From Rickettsia felis URRWXCal2 (lineage in GTDB: Bacteria > Pseudomonadota > Alphaproteobacteria > Rickettsiales > Rickettsiaceae): DNA of 64,000 nucleotides. Position 1 is the first letter of the stretch, and each line of letters begins with the position of its first letter. The stretch lies in contig CP000053.1 in the NCBI GenBank assembly GCA_000012145.1, positions 868,001 through 932,000 of the forward strand, written 5' to 3'. The notes below the pieces were generated by a model. That model had not been told where the DNA came from and ran no database searches. It saw only the letters and a program-made list of their open reading frames with translations. This document shows positions 26,104-34,240 of the stretch, one piece after another. The position numbers were made by a program, and so were the translations under genes.

Positions 26104-27213
26104 TCATATATCATAAATCTCCTCAAAAGCTTTTATAAATACTTCTATATCCTCAATTGTATTAGCATGGCTTAAAGATATCCTAATTGAAGATTTTGCC
26201 TCTTCTTCACTCATGCCCATATTGGTTAACACGTGCGATTTAGATATTTTTCCTGATGAACAAGCAGAGCCGGAACTTACACAAATATTACGTAAATCAA
26301 ATCCGATTAATTTCACTTGTGCATCCGTACCTGGTACAGTAAATAAAGTAGTATTAGGTAATCTTTGTGCATTTCTACTAATAATATTTACTTTAGGATA
26401 TTTTTTTAATTTTTTCTCTAAAATTTCTTGTAAGTCTTTGATTTTTATGTAATTTTCCGAGATGCTTTCTCTTCTCAGTTCAGCCGCAAAACCAAGTCCT
26501 GCAATTGCTAAAACATTTTCAGTACCTGAGCGTACGGATTTTTCCTGCCCACCTCCTATAATTATCGGAGTAAGCTGAAAGCGAGAAGTAGAAATTAAAG
26601 CAGCTCCTCCCTGCCCACCTCCTATTTTATGTCCTGAGATTGTAGCAAAATCTAATCCTAACTCTTTGATATTTATATGTATTCTGCCAAAACCTTGCAC
26701 TAAATCACTATGAAATTTTGCATCATATTTTTTAGCTATTTCACTTATTTTGGTTATATCTTGCAGCACCCCGCTTTCATTATTAGCCATAATTATAGAT
26801 ACTAATTTTTTTGTAGCGCTACTTTGTGACAATAATTCTTCTAGATGCTCTAGATCAAGCAAACCTTGATTATCAACTTTTATAACTTTAATATTTGGAG
26901 CGTAGTTTATATGGTTATAGATCGATAAATGTTCAATAGCCGATATGAAAATATCACCGTCATAAAAATTTTTCATTATTAAATTATTACTTTCAGTTCC
27001 GGAAGAAGTAAAAGTAATATCATATTTTCCCGCAAATAATGATATACCAAGTGCTGCAGCTAATTGAAAACGGGCTTCTTCTATAACATTCCTAGCAAAC
27101 ACACCTGATCTATGTATTGACGAAGGGTTAAGCTCTTTATCCATCAAACTTATTATATATCCTTTAACCTTGGGATCGATAAAGGTAGTGGCATTATGGT
27201 CTAAATATATCAT
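26104..27213 (-). CDS. Second cysteine desulfurase (NifS/IscS-like)
   Basis: A 369-residue class V aminotransferase-fold desulfurase, shorter than IscS. It starts MIYLDHNATTFIDPKVKGYI, has the PLP lysine in ISGHKIGGGQGGAALI and the cysteine loop in SSGSACSSGKISKSHVL. It lies directly after iscR with a 4-bp overlap (ATGA type) and before iscS, so the operon encodes two desulfurases. The first cluster gene in Rickettsia has been called Spl1-like. The partner of the second enzyme is not clear. Confidence 0.9.
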   Translation of the reverse strand: MIYLDHNATTFIDPKVKGYIISLMDKELNPSSIHRSGVFARNVIEEARFQLAAALGISLFAGKYDITFTSSGTESNNLIMKNFYDGDIFISAIEHLSIYNHINYAPNIKVIKVDNQGLLDLEHLEELLSQSSATKKLVSIIMANNESGVLQDITKISEIAKKYDAKFHSDLVQGFGRIHINIKELGLDFATISGHKIGGGQGGAALISTSRFQLTPIIIGGGQEKSVRSGTENVLAIAGLGFAAELRRESISENYIKIKDLQEILEKKLKKYPKVNIISRNAQRLPNTTLFTVPGTDAQVKLIGFDLRNICVSSGSACSSGKISKSHVLTNMGMSEEEAKSSIRISLSHANTIEDIEVFIKAFEEIYDI

Positions 27214-27626
27214 ATATTTAAATTTAAGTTTAAAGCATCTTTAATCGAGATATTTTCAAAATAATCTCTAATATGCTTACTAAGACCTTTCCATAATTTG
27301 TGCGAATTACATTTTATTGTATCAGGCACGCAGGTTTTAACTGACTTCTTATAGCAGGTAGTCATTATAAAATTTTCGTTAACGGCGTCCATAATATCAG
27401 AAATTTTTATTTCTTCTAGGTTACCTATTAAAATATACCCGCCCTTCGATCCTCTAATAGCTTTAACTAGATCAGCTTTTTTAAGTTTAGAAAATATCTG
27501 CTCTAAATAGTTAAGCGATATATTTTGTTTTACGGAAATTTCATTCAAAGTGACCGGTTCAGCACTTGATTTTGCAGCCATTTCAAGTATTGCCATTACG
27601 GCATATCTTCCTTTCGTCGTCAGCAT
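27210..27626 (-). CDS. iscR: Rrf2-family regulator IscR
   Basis: Fe-S-sensing repressor of the isc operon. The N-terminal winged helix is LTTKGRYAVMAILEMA...NEISVKQNISLNYLEQIFSKLKKADLVKAIRGSKGGY. The cluster-binding cysteines are TTCYKKSVKTCVPDTIKCNSH (three Cys plus His). I use the second methionine; two start codons are adjacent (MM). It overlaps the next gene by 4 bp. The promoter just upstream overlaps a type 1 IscR site (27671-27695), implying feedback control. Confidence 0.93.
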   Translation of the reverse strand: MLTTKGRYAVMAILEMAAKSSAEPVTLNEISVKQNISLNYLEQIFSKLKKADLVKAIRGSKGGYILIGNLEEIKISDIMDAVNENFIMTTCYKKSVKTCVPDTIKCNSHKLWKGLSKHIRDYFENISIKDALNLNLNI

Positions 27627-27662
27627 CATATAACCAACCTATTAAAACTTAAAATTGTTTTA

Positions 27663-27691
27663 TATCTACAATACCCAAGTAATTTAGTCAA
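27663..27691 (-). promoter_or_regulatory. isc operon promoter
   Basis: On the minus strand, -35 TTGACT (27686-27691), a 17-bp spacer, and -10 TAGATA (27663-27668), about 35 bp upstream of iscR. It is the clearest sigma-70-type promoter in this part of the window. Confidence 0.7.
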
Positions 27692-27695
27692 GTAT
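27671..27695 (-). promoter_or_regulatory. Type 1 IscR-binding site overlapping the -35 box
   Basis: The minus strand reads ATACTTGACT, AAATT, ACTTGGGTAT. Against the E. coli type 1 consensus (ATASYYGACT RWWWY AGTCRRSTAT) it matches 23 of 25 positions; mismatches are only in the second half-site. It covers the -35 element, as expected for repression by [2Fe-2S]-IscR. This is a manual comparison to a remembered consensus. Confidence 0.75.
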
Positions 27696-27851
27696 ATAAT
27701 TATATCATTTAATAAATCATTTAATAAAAAATTAGCTTGTTAATATAAACTAAAATTTAATTGCGTAGAATCTGTTAGAAGTGAGAAAGAAAGAGAGAAT
27801 ATTATAAATAAGCTATTAATACAGCATTAACTAGGGATATTGTTGCATGGA

Positions 27852-27970
27852 TACGCGAGAAGAATTACACAGTAATTCGACGAAGCAATCCAGTAAAAAA
27901 TTCTGTATATCAGAATTTTTTTAATTACTTTTCTGGATTGCCGCATCGCCTACGACTTCTCGCAATGACG
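27852..27970. repeat. RPE between iscR and the SGHY protein
   Basis: 119 bp, left end degenerate (ACGCGAGAAGAATTACACAG), right end CGACTTCTCGCAATGACG, inner palindrome AAATTCTG...CAGAATTT. It accounts for most of the gap 27630-28019 apart from the isc promoter. Confidence 0.8.
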
Positions 27971-28019
27971 ACCTGGGTTTCTACGCAACAATGCCTCCTC
28001 GCAGAGATGACATCATTAT

Positions 28020-29390
28020 TTACCCACGTCCCCTGTTTGTTATTCTATTTCTAGCTTTAGGTTTTGAAGAAGCAGCAATATTTTTTAAATTAGCTTGATA
28101 ATTTTTAATTTTTTCTATTCTATTTTCTCTTAGTTTTTCATGCTTGGTTTTAGCACTTTTTCCAAAACCTACTTTGGTTTCCATATCTTTTATAAAATCA
28201 GTAACAAATATTCGTGGATGTCCTTGAATATCGATTTGACAATTTTTATCTAAAGCACCGGGCATAGTTTCTTGTATTTTTTTTACAGCACGGTACATAT
28301 CTAAAGCTTCAGGTTGATAATGACCGCTATTATTACTAAGATAATCAATTTTTCCTCTATTATTTATACCAATAATACCCGCAGTTTCTGCCGGTATTCC
28401 CCCTAAAAACGAAGCATGAGTGAGGTTAGGTATTGTTTTATCCGCTTCATAGACTCCTTTATGAGGAGCTATATAAATTGCTCCATCTTTTCCCATTACA
28501 AATGCTTGAACATCTCTCATACTTTTACTTTCTTTGCCAATAGTAGTTGCTACTCTTCCTCTAGCATCAAGTAAGATTTGAGCAGAGGTATTATATGATA
28601 ATTGACAAGTTTTTCGCTCTTCAGAACTCATTTTTAACATATTAAATTCTTCTAGATTAACTTTATGTTTACCTTGAGCTATTTCTTGAAGATAACGGTC
28701 TTGCTGAACTACTTTAACTCTTACAGAATCTACTATAGCATCGTTTAATTTTCCTAACTCATGTTCCGGTATTAAAGCAGCCTTAAATTTATTTATTAAC
28801 CTATTCCAATTATCTCTAGCTGTAGTTTTTGGATCTCTAAAAGGTGTATCAATATTTCTTCCGGCATCCCCAACTAGATAAATTTTATTATCTTTTTGGA
28901 TTAAGTTGTCTTTGTATAAAGGCTCTCCTTCTTGATTCATAAGTTGACCTTTTCTTTCAATAGCAGCTAATTGACCATCCTTATAAAGGATAATTTTTTC
29001 ATTATTTAATCCAAGCTTTGAATTAATTTGTATTTTACCTTGATGATTTAAATTACCAATACCGATACCATCAATATCCGCAATTTGAATATCTCTATTT
29101 TTATCAACAAATTTTCTAATTTCTTCGGGATTATTAATAAATTGACCGTTATCCTTTAATATTCCTTGTATATCGCCGGTAGTATAAGTAAATTCTTCTT
29201 TGATTGTTTTTGTATCCTTTATAAGACCTACTGCAACGAAAATTTGTTGAAAGAAATTTAGATTTCTCTTTACTTCAACATTTTTTACTCCAGTAGCTTC
29301 TCTTTCATGAATTACCAATTGATCCGGCTTTAAGTAGCCGCTTTTATCATAAATATTAATTACTCTTCCTCTTAGAGGATTTAAAATCAC
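28020..29390 (-). CDS. Unknown protein with an SGHYxP motif region (possible effector)
   Basis: A 456-residue soluble protein without a signal peptide or membrane segment. The N-terminal half is beta-rich and repetitive (KGQLMNQEGEPLYKDN, QIADIDGIGIGNLNHQGKIQ). The C-terminal half has HASFLGGIPAETAGIIGINN followed by GKIDYLSNNSGHYQPEALDM. A similar H-S/F...G.P...AG...G.I..iSN.SGHY.P pattern occurs in proteins of other intracellular and plant-associated bacteria, often in secreted effectors, as I remember; I cannot check. The tail is strongly basic (KTKHEKLRENRIEKIKN...KPKARNRITNRGRG). It could be a type IV-secreted protein; function unknown. Confidence 0.5.
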   Translation of the reverse strand: MILNPLRGRVINIYDKSGYLKPDQLVIHEREATGVKNVEVKRNLNFFQQIFVAVGLIKDTKTIKEEFTYTTGDIQGILKDNGQFINNPEEIRKFVDKNRDIQIADIDGIGIGNLNHQGKIQINSKLGLNNEKIILYKDGQLAAIERKGQLMNQEGEPLYKDNLIQKDNKIYLVGDAGRNIDTPFRDPKTTARDNWNRLINKFKAALIPEHELGKLNDAIVDSVRVKVVQQDRYLQEIAQGKHKVNLEEFNMLKMSSEERKTCQLSYNTSAQILLDARGRVATTIGKESKSMRDVQAFVMGKDGAIYIAPHKGVYEADKTIPNLTHASFLGGIPAETAGIIGINNRGKIDYLSNNSGHYQPEALDMYRAVKKIQETMPGALDKNCQIDIQGHPRIFVTDFIKDMETKVGFGKSAKTKHEKLRENRIEKIKNYQANLKNIAASSKPKARNRITNRGRG

Positions 29391-29414
29391 ATATTATATA
29401 ATAACCGATTTTTC

Positions 29415-30287
29415 TTATATATAACTCGACAGGCTCTTGTTAATTTGCCAAATAGCGACAAATACTAAACAAGTTGTGAACATTTGTAGTAGCTGTAATA
29501 ATATGCTTAATTCTGGTATTAATATAATAATAACCGGTTGTAATATTATCGGGACTCCGCTTGAAAACATTACTAACCTTATAGAAGTTTGTATTGAAGT
29601 TTTAGTAGTAAGTAAATTAGCTAAGCTATATACTAACAAAACTATAATACTTCTCTCTAATAAGAATGTTACAAACCAAAATAATATAATAGCCGGCATA
29701 ACGAAATAAATAAATAAATTTGGTGCATATAATAAATTATCGGCAAAATATTTTTTTATTATTTCAGGAGTTAAAATTACTTCATTTTGTTTGAATATCT
29801 CAGAATAGTTAACGGTACTTGGGAAAATTTTCTTAGTATTGGCTACAATTAAATTTATCTTCAGCTTATTCTCTTCAAGTACAAACGGTATTTTGCTTTT
29901 TTCTTTATTAGAAACTTGATTTTTTGTATCAATGACAACTATTTTATTGTTATTCTTGCTATATAAATATATAGGCTCTACTTCTTCAACTGAAATTTTT
30001 GAATTATTATATTTAATTTCCGGTAATTGATTGATAATATATTCAATATTGTCTGTAACTTTTGATGATTGTATTCCGTTAAAATAATCTTTTAAAGTTA
30101 TTATGTAATTTAATATAAAAATACAATAAATTATTGATGGGATAAAAGATAAGGTAAATAAATATCTTATTCCGTACCCTTGATAGTTTTTATATACGTC
30201 TTTATAAAACTCTATAGAGCTAATTGATAAACGTAATTGACGGAGTAATGCATTTAATCCTCCTAATATAAATGATAATAAATACAT
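29415..30287 (-). CDS. DUF1189-like integral membrane protein
   Basis: A 290-residue protein with an N-terminal helix near LFTLSFIPSIIYCIFILNYI, an extracytoplasmic domain of about 130 residues (about 65-185), and three to four C-terminal helices (LFIYFVMPAIILFWFVTFL, IVLLVYSLANLLT, PIILQPVIIILIPELSILLQLLQ). The start MYLLSFILGGLNALLRQL...SIEFYKDVYKNYQGYGI and this layout fit DUF1189, a family of unknown function. It lies upstream of the SGHY-motif gene on the same strand with 24 bp between. Confidence 0.6.
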   Translation of the reverse strand: MYLLSFILGGLNALLRQLRLSISSIEFYKDVYKNYQGYGIRYLFTLSFIPSIIYCIFILNYIITLKDYFNGIQSSKVTDNIEYIINQLPEIKYNNSKISVEEVEPIYLYSKNNNKIVVIDTKNQVSNKEKSKIPFVLEENKLKINLIVANTKKIFPSTVNYSEIFKQNEVILTPEIIKKYFADNLLYAPNLFIYFVMPAIILFWFVTFLLERSIIVLLVYSLANLLTTKTSIQTSIRLVMFSSGVPIILQPVIIILIPELSILLQLLQMFTTCLVFVAIWQINKSLSSYI

Positions 30288-30601
30288 GTATAAGTAATTT
30301 ATTTAAGTTTCTCACCCTCTTCCTTCTTTAATCCGGTTGAGGTTAGCTATTAAGTCAGTTCTTGCACAGGCTTTGATTAAATTTTTGGCTATATTAATTG
30401 TGATTTAAGTATTTTCTCTATTTCTATTATATCATTTTGACTAAGTTGGGTCAAAGTGCAGAATAAAATTAACCCTATTTTGTATGCCATTATAAAACAC
30501 TAAAGGATATATGAAAGGAAATTTTTTGTTTTTTATTACTTTTATATGATATTCATAAATATTTAACATATACCTAAATAACCGAAAAGCCATATAATAG
30601 T

Positions 30602-30834
30602 GTGTGACACGAGGTTATCTCAAAGAGTTATTTCCGCTAGGCAGGAAACCATCCATGTCACTAGATGAATCTAAGGGTACGAAAAAGAGCTACCCTGACA
30701 ATGTGATGAAATACCGTTAAGCATAGGGAAAATCTTGTGAGAGTAATTCCTTTCTGATAATCATGATAAAGATATCTGATCCTTATGCACGATTCTTAGG
30801 AGATGGGCAATTGCTGCTTACCTGATTTTGCATT
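30602..30834 (+). mobile_element. Probable 5' fragment of a group II intron
   Basis: The stretch starts GTGTGACACGAGG (5' GUGYG rule) and continues with domain-I-like paired segments and words such as GAGTTATTTCCGCTAGGCAG, GACAATGTGATGAAATACCG, TTAAGCATAGGG and CTTGTGAGAGTAATTCC. By memory these resemble the 5' ends of bacterial group II introns. No reverse transcriptase/maturase frame and no domain V follow, so only a truncated remnant is left. It occupies most of the otherwise gene-free stretch 30288-30859. A structured RNA of another kind is the alternative. Confidence 0.5.
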
Positions 30835-30859
30835 TATTTGGTATCAGAAGAGATTAACA

Positions 30860-31123
30860 TTAGATAATATTACTATTTTCACCCTTTTCATCCTGCACGT
30901 AAAGATCATTTTTTTTATTCAATATATCATCACGGTTTGTATATAAAGATTTGATAAATAAAGTAGAGTTCTTTAAAGCTAGTTGCACGGTTAAATTATC
31001 CATGTCATGTCTTTTTAAAGCTTTAGGAAACACGAATTCTTTAATTATCTGTATTGTAGTTTGAGATTTCGGAGAATTTGATACAGGAGTTTTTGGAAGA
31101 TTTATTATTTCGTTTTTACGTTC
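30860..31123 (-). pseudogene. NACHT-HEAT protein, C-terminal tail after an in-frame stop
   Basis: The frame of 31124-33049 continues past its TAA (…KKIAINNT, stop, ERKNEIINLPKTPVSNSPKS) to TAA at 30860-30862, adding 87 codons including VFPKALKRHDMDNLTVQLAL. The extension has ordinary coding character (no other stop, similar composition), so the TAA at 31124-31126 is probably a nonsense mutation (CAA or GAA to TAA). Confidence 0.5.
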
Positions 31124-33049
31124 TTAGGTATTATTAATAGCTATTTTCTTTAAGCTATCGTCTAAATCTTCCATTCCAATTGCATTGCGAATAATATCGT
31201 TTATACTAATTACTTCATTTCCACGTTTTCTCTCACGCCTTACTTCTACTATACTGCAAGCCAAATCTGTTAATATATCTATTAAAAGATTTTGCGTTAT
31301 TAAACCTAAACTTTTTGCTAATATTTTTATTATACCCTCTTTCTCATTAATATTATTTTTAAACATTTTAGTTTCTGCAATAAGACAAGCTTTTATGATA
31401 CCATCTATATTCCAATAAAATGTATTACAGTAATCGTATAATAATGGGCTTTCTTGTGCTAAACTTTCAGCCTCTCTGAAAATTTCTGCTTTTTGTATTG
31501 TTCTACTGTCTTTTAGTATTTTATTATGGCTATCTATCTTAATTTCATGGGCATCTAATCTTTTATTTGCTCCAGCATCTAGTAATTTAAAATTACTGAT
31601 TTTCAACCTTATTTTCGCATCGTGAATTATTTTGGTTGCAAACTTTAGTTTGTTAGGGCATTTAAATATTTGTTTTTCTTCTTCAGGCTTAAGCTTTTCA
31701 TTCTTAATAAAGCAATTAAATTGTTCTTGGGATTCTAATTCGTTAAATAGTTGCCCTCTTAGTTCTTTATTAATTTCTGCCGGATAAATAGTGGCTATTT
31801 TCTTTAAATTAACCTCACTAAATTTATATATTAGATGTTCACCGAAAATACTTCTTTTTTCTAACAACATTACGAACTTATCTTTATTATCACCTGCATA
31901 AGATAAAAGATATTTTTCAGTGGAAAGTTTGGCATTTTCATTTGTAATACTACTTACATTGTTAATATCGCTTGCCGCTATTTTAAGAGCTAAACCTTTG
32001 TTCAGGAATAAAGGTTTATGCGTTTTATATTGTTCTGCTAACGGATCATCTGTTTCCACAAGTAATTTAGTTGCAAACTCTTCTAAACTTACTATTTTTC
32101 TTGCTGAATTATCGGTTTTAAATATTTCATAGTTTCTATCTTCAAATATTATCTTGCCTTCTATTTCTTGCTCCTTACTAACCGATACCGTAAAAGTAAA
32201 ATTATATTTCTTTATACAGCTCAAAATAAACTTACTCTCTAACTCATTTATCACACCGCTTTTTAATATGCTTTGACATATTTCTTTTAAAAATATTCGT
32301 GTTTCACTTATATTCGGTAATTCGTTAAAGCATCGATTAAACCATTCTATTACTTCAGGATTTTTACCTTTCTCATATTCTTGAGTGAGGTGGTGGGTTA
32401 TTTTGTGTAGGACGATTTTGGCGTCTATTTCTATATACAACTCTTTATCAAAATTTTGAGTTCTATTTAGAGCAATTATGTTTATCAACCTATTAACTTG
32501 TTTATAACTAGCTTTATCAAATGATTTTACATTTATTATATTAATTAAACTTATAGCAGCTGCATATTTGACATCTTCATTGTAGTAAGGGTTATTAAGA
32601 AGTAGCCCTTTTAAAACACTATATGCTCTTTCTTCTAGATGAGGTATTACTTCCACTATTCCTGCTAAATTCATAACAGCCTCACACCTAATATAATTAT
32701 CAATGTTAGAATTTATAATCAACTCTTTTATCCCTATAAATACTTCTATTGCTATATTAGGCTTTATTTCTATTATCTCGACTAAACTCCAAACAGCTAC
32801 ATATCTGATATAACAGTTAGGATTATTAAGCAGCTCTTTCAATCCAGCAATTATTTCTTCTGACGGTATCACTGCTACTATTTCTGCTAAACTACTAGCA
32901 ATGTCACATCTAATAAAATTTTCAGTATTATGATCATTAATCAGCTTTTTCAAAACACTAAATGCTTCTTTTGCCATACTAGGATTTGCTCTTACTATCT
33001 CTGATATGCTCTTAGCAGCTTCAGAGATTGAAATAATTATCAGGCTCAC
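31124..33049 (-). pseudogene. NACHT-HEAT protein, HEAT repeats and C-terminal domain
   Basis: About 641 codons. The first third is HEAT-like repeats of about 37 residues (AKSISEIVRANPSMAKEAFS, LASSLAEIV-type units, AVWSLVEIIEIKPNIAIEVF). The rest is a helical domain with no repeat (FTFTVSVSKEQEIEGKIIFE onward; KKLAEQYKTHKPLFLNKGL-like region). The true 5' continuation is 33021-33284 in another phase; the ATG at 33049 is only a frame-junction artefact. It is part of one long gene starting at 36217, and ends with a further in-frame stop. Confidence 0.65.
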
Positions 33050-33284
33050 TAAACGCGTCTTTTAATATTGTAAATACGTATTCTGCGGCATCAGGTTTTA
33101 CTCGTACGATCTCAATTAAAATATTAGCAACTTCGGGCTTAAGATAATTATTAGACTCCATAATTTCATCTTTCAATACTGTAAATACTTCTTCAGTAGT
33201 ATTAGGTTTTACTCGCACGATCTCAATTAAGCTTTTAGCAACTTCAGATTTTAAATAATCATCAGAATCAGGATTACTCAACAC
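33021..33284 (-). pseudogene. NACHT-HEAT protein, HEAT repeat segment
   Basis: 87 codons with two HEAT units: VAKSLIEIVRVKPNTTEEVF and VANILIEIVRVKPDAAEYVF. It is in a different phase from its neighbours on both sides. Repeat units can be followed without interruption across both junctions once one base is added or removed (EPDNYFN / SEAAKSISEIV at 33021-33049). Confidence 0.65.
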
Positions 33285-33318
33285 CTTTTTTAATATTGTA
33301 GATACTTTTTCTGCTATA

Positions 33319-33735
33319 TTAGACTTTGCTTTTACTAATCTTACCTAAACTATTAACAGCTGCATGCTTAATATATTTATCAGAATCACTAAGCAACTCT
33401 CTTAATACTGCAAATACTTCTTCTGCAGTACTAGGCTTTACTTTTACTACTTCTCCTAAAGTTCTAACTGCTGCGTCTCTAATATAACTATTAGAATCAT
33501 TAATTAACTTTTTTAATATTATAAATACTTCTTCTGTGGTACTAGGCTTTATTTCTATTACCACAACTAAACTCCAAATAGCTGCATACTTAAGAGTTTT
33601 ATTAGGACCATCAACTAGTTCTTTCAATGCTTTAAATGCGGATTCTACATGCATTGCTTTTACTACTTCCTTTAAGCTTCTAACGGCTTCTCCCTTAACA
33701 TAACTATGAGTATAATTATCAATATCAAGCACCAC
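33319..33735 (-). pseudogene. NACHT-HEAT protein, HEAT repeat segment
   Basis: 138 codons with HEAT units AVRSLKEVVKAM, AIWSLVVVIEIKPSTTEEVF, AVRTLGEVVKVKPSTAEEVF and AVNSLGKI, spaced by about 37 residues. It overlaps the previous segment out of phase at 33725-33735 and loses phase again near 33319-33340, where the other frame reads VKAKSNIAEKVSTILKKVL. Confidence 0.65.
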
Positions 33736-34108
33736 TAAGCAGCTCTTTTAATGTATCAAATGCTTCTGTTGTGTGCATTATTTTTACTACCTTAACCATA
33801 CTATCGATAGCTGAATACATAACAACATCATCACTAAGTAGCTCTTTCAACATTTTAAATGTTTTTTTTGCTAAATTAAGATTTGCTTTTACTATCTCAA
33901 CTATACCATCAATAACTGCAAATTTGATACTTTCGTCGGAATCATTAAGTAGTTCCTTCAATACTTTGAATGCTTCTTTTGCTAAGCTAGGGATTGCTTT
34001 TACTATCTCAATCATGCTAGTAGTAACTAAAGATTTATTTTGTAATTTTTGTACTTGTTTTAATAATTCTTCATCTAAATCAGGCATAATATTAATTACT
34101 TTAATCAA
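33725..34108 (-). pseudogene. NACHT-HEAT protein, first HEAT repeat segment
   Basis: 127 codons with HEAT units MIEIVKAIPSLAKEAFKVLK, IVEIVKANLNLAKKTFKMLK and MVKVVKIMHTTEAFDTLKEL. This segment is in the same phase as the NACHT frame (34241-36217): the only break is the TAA at 34241-34243, and the intervening 44 codons (NKQLKELVLQKLDETIDEKV...) look coding. So the NACHT and HEAT parts belong to one gene. Confidence 0.65.
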
Positions 34109-34240
34109 TATTATATTTATACAGCTATTTAATTCCCAAATATTTAATAATAATGTTATTGTGTTTAAACTTTCTCGTACTACTTTTTCATCTATTGTCT
34201 CATCTAATTTTTGTAATACTAACTCCTTTAATTGCTTATT

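Noticed and set aside
33049..33049. ATG at 33049 as a true start of a free-standing HEAT protein
   Set aside because: HEAT units continue upstream in the next phase without a gap, so it is a frame-junction artefact.
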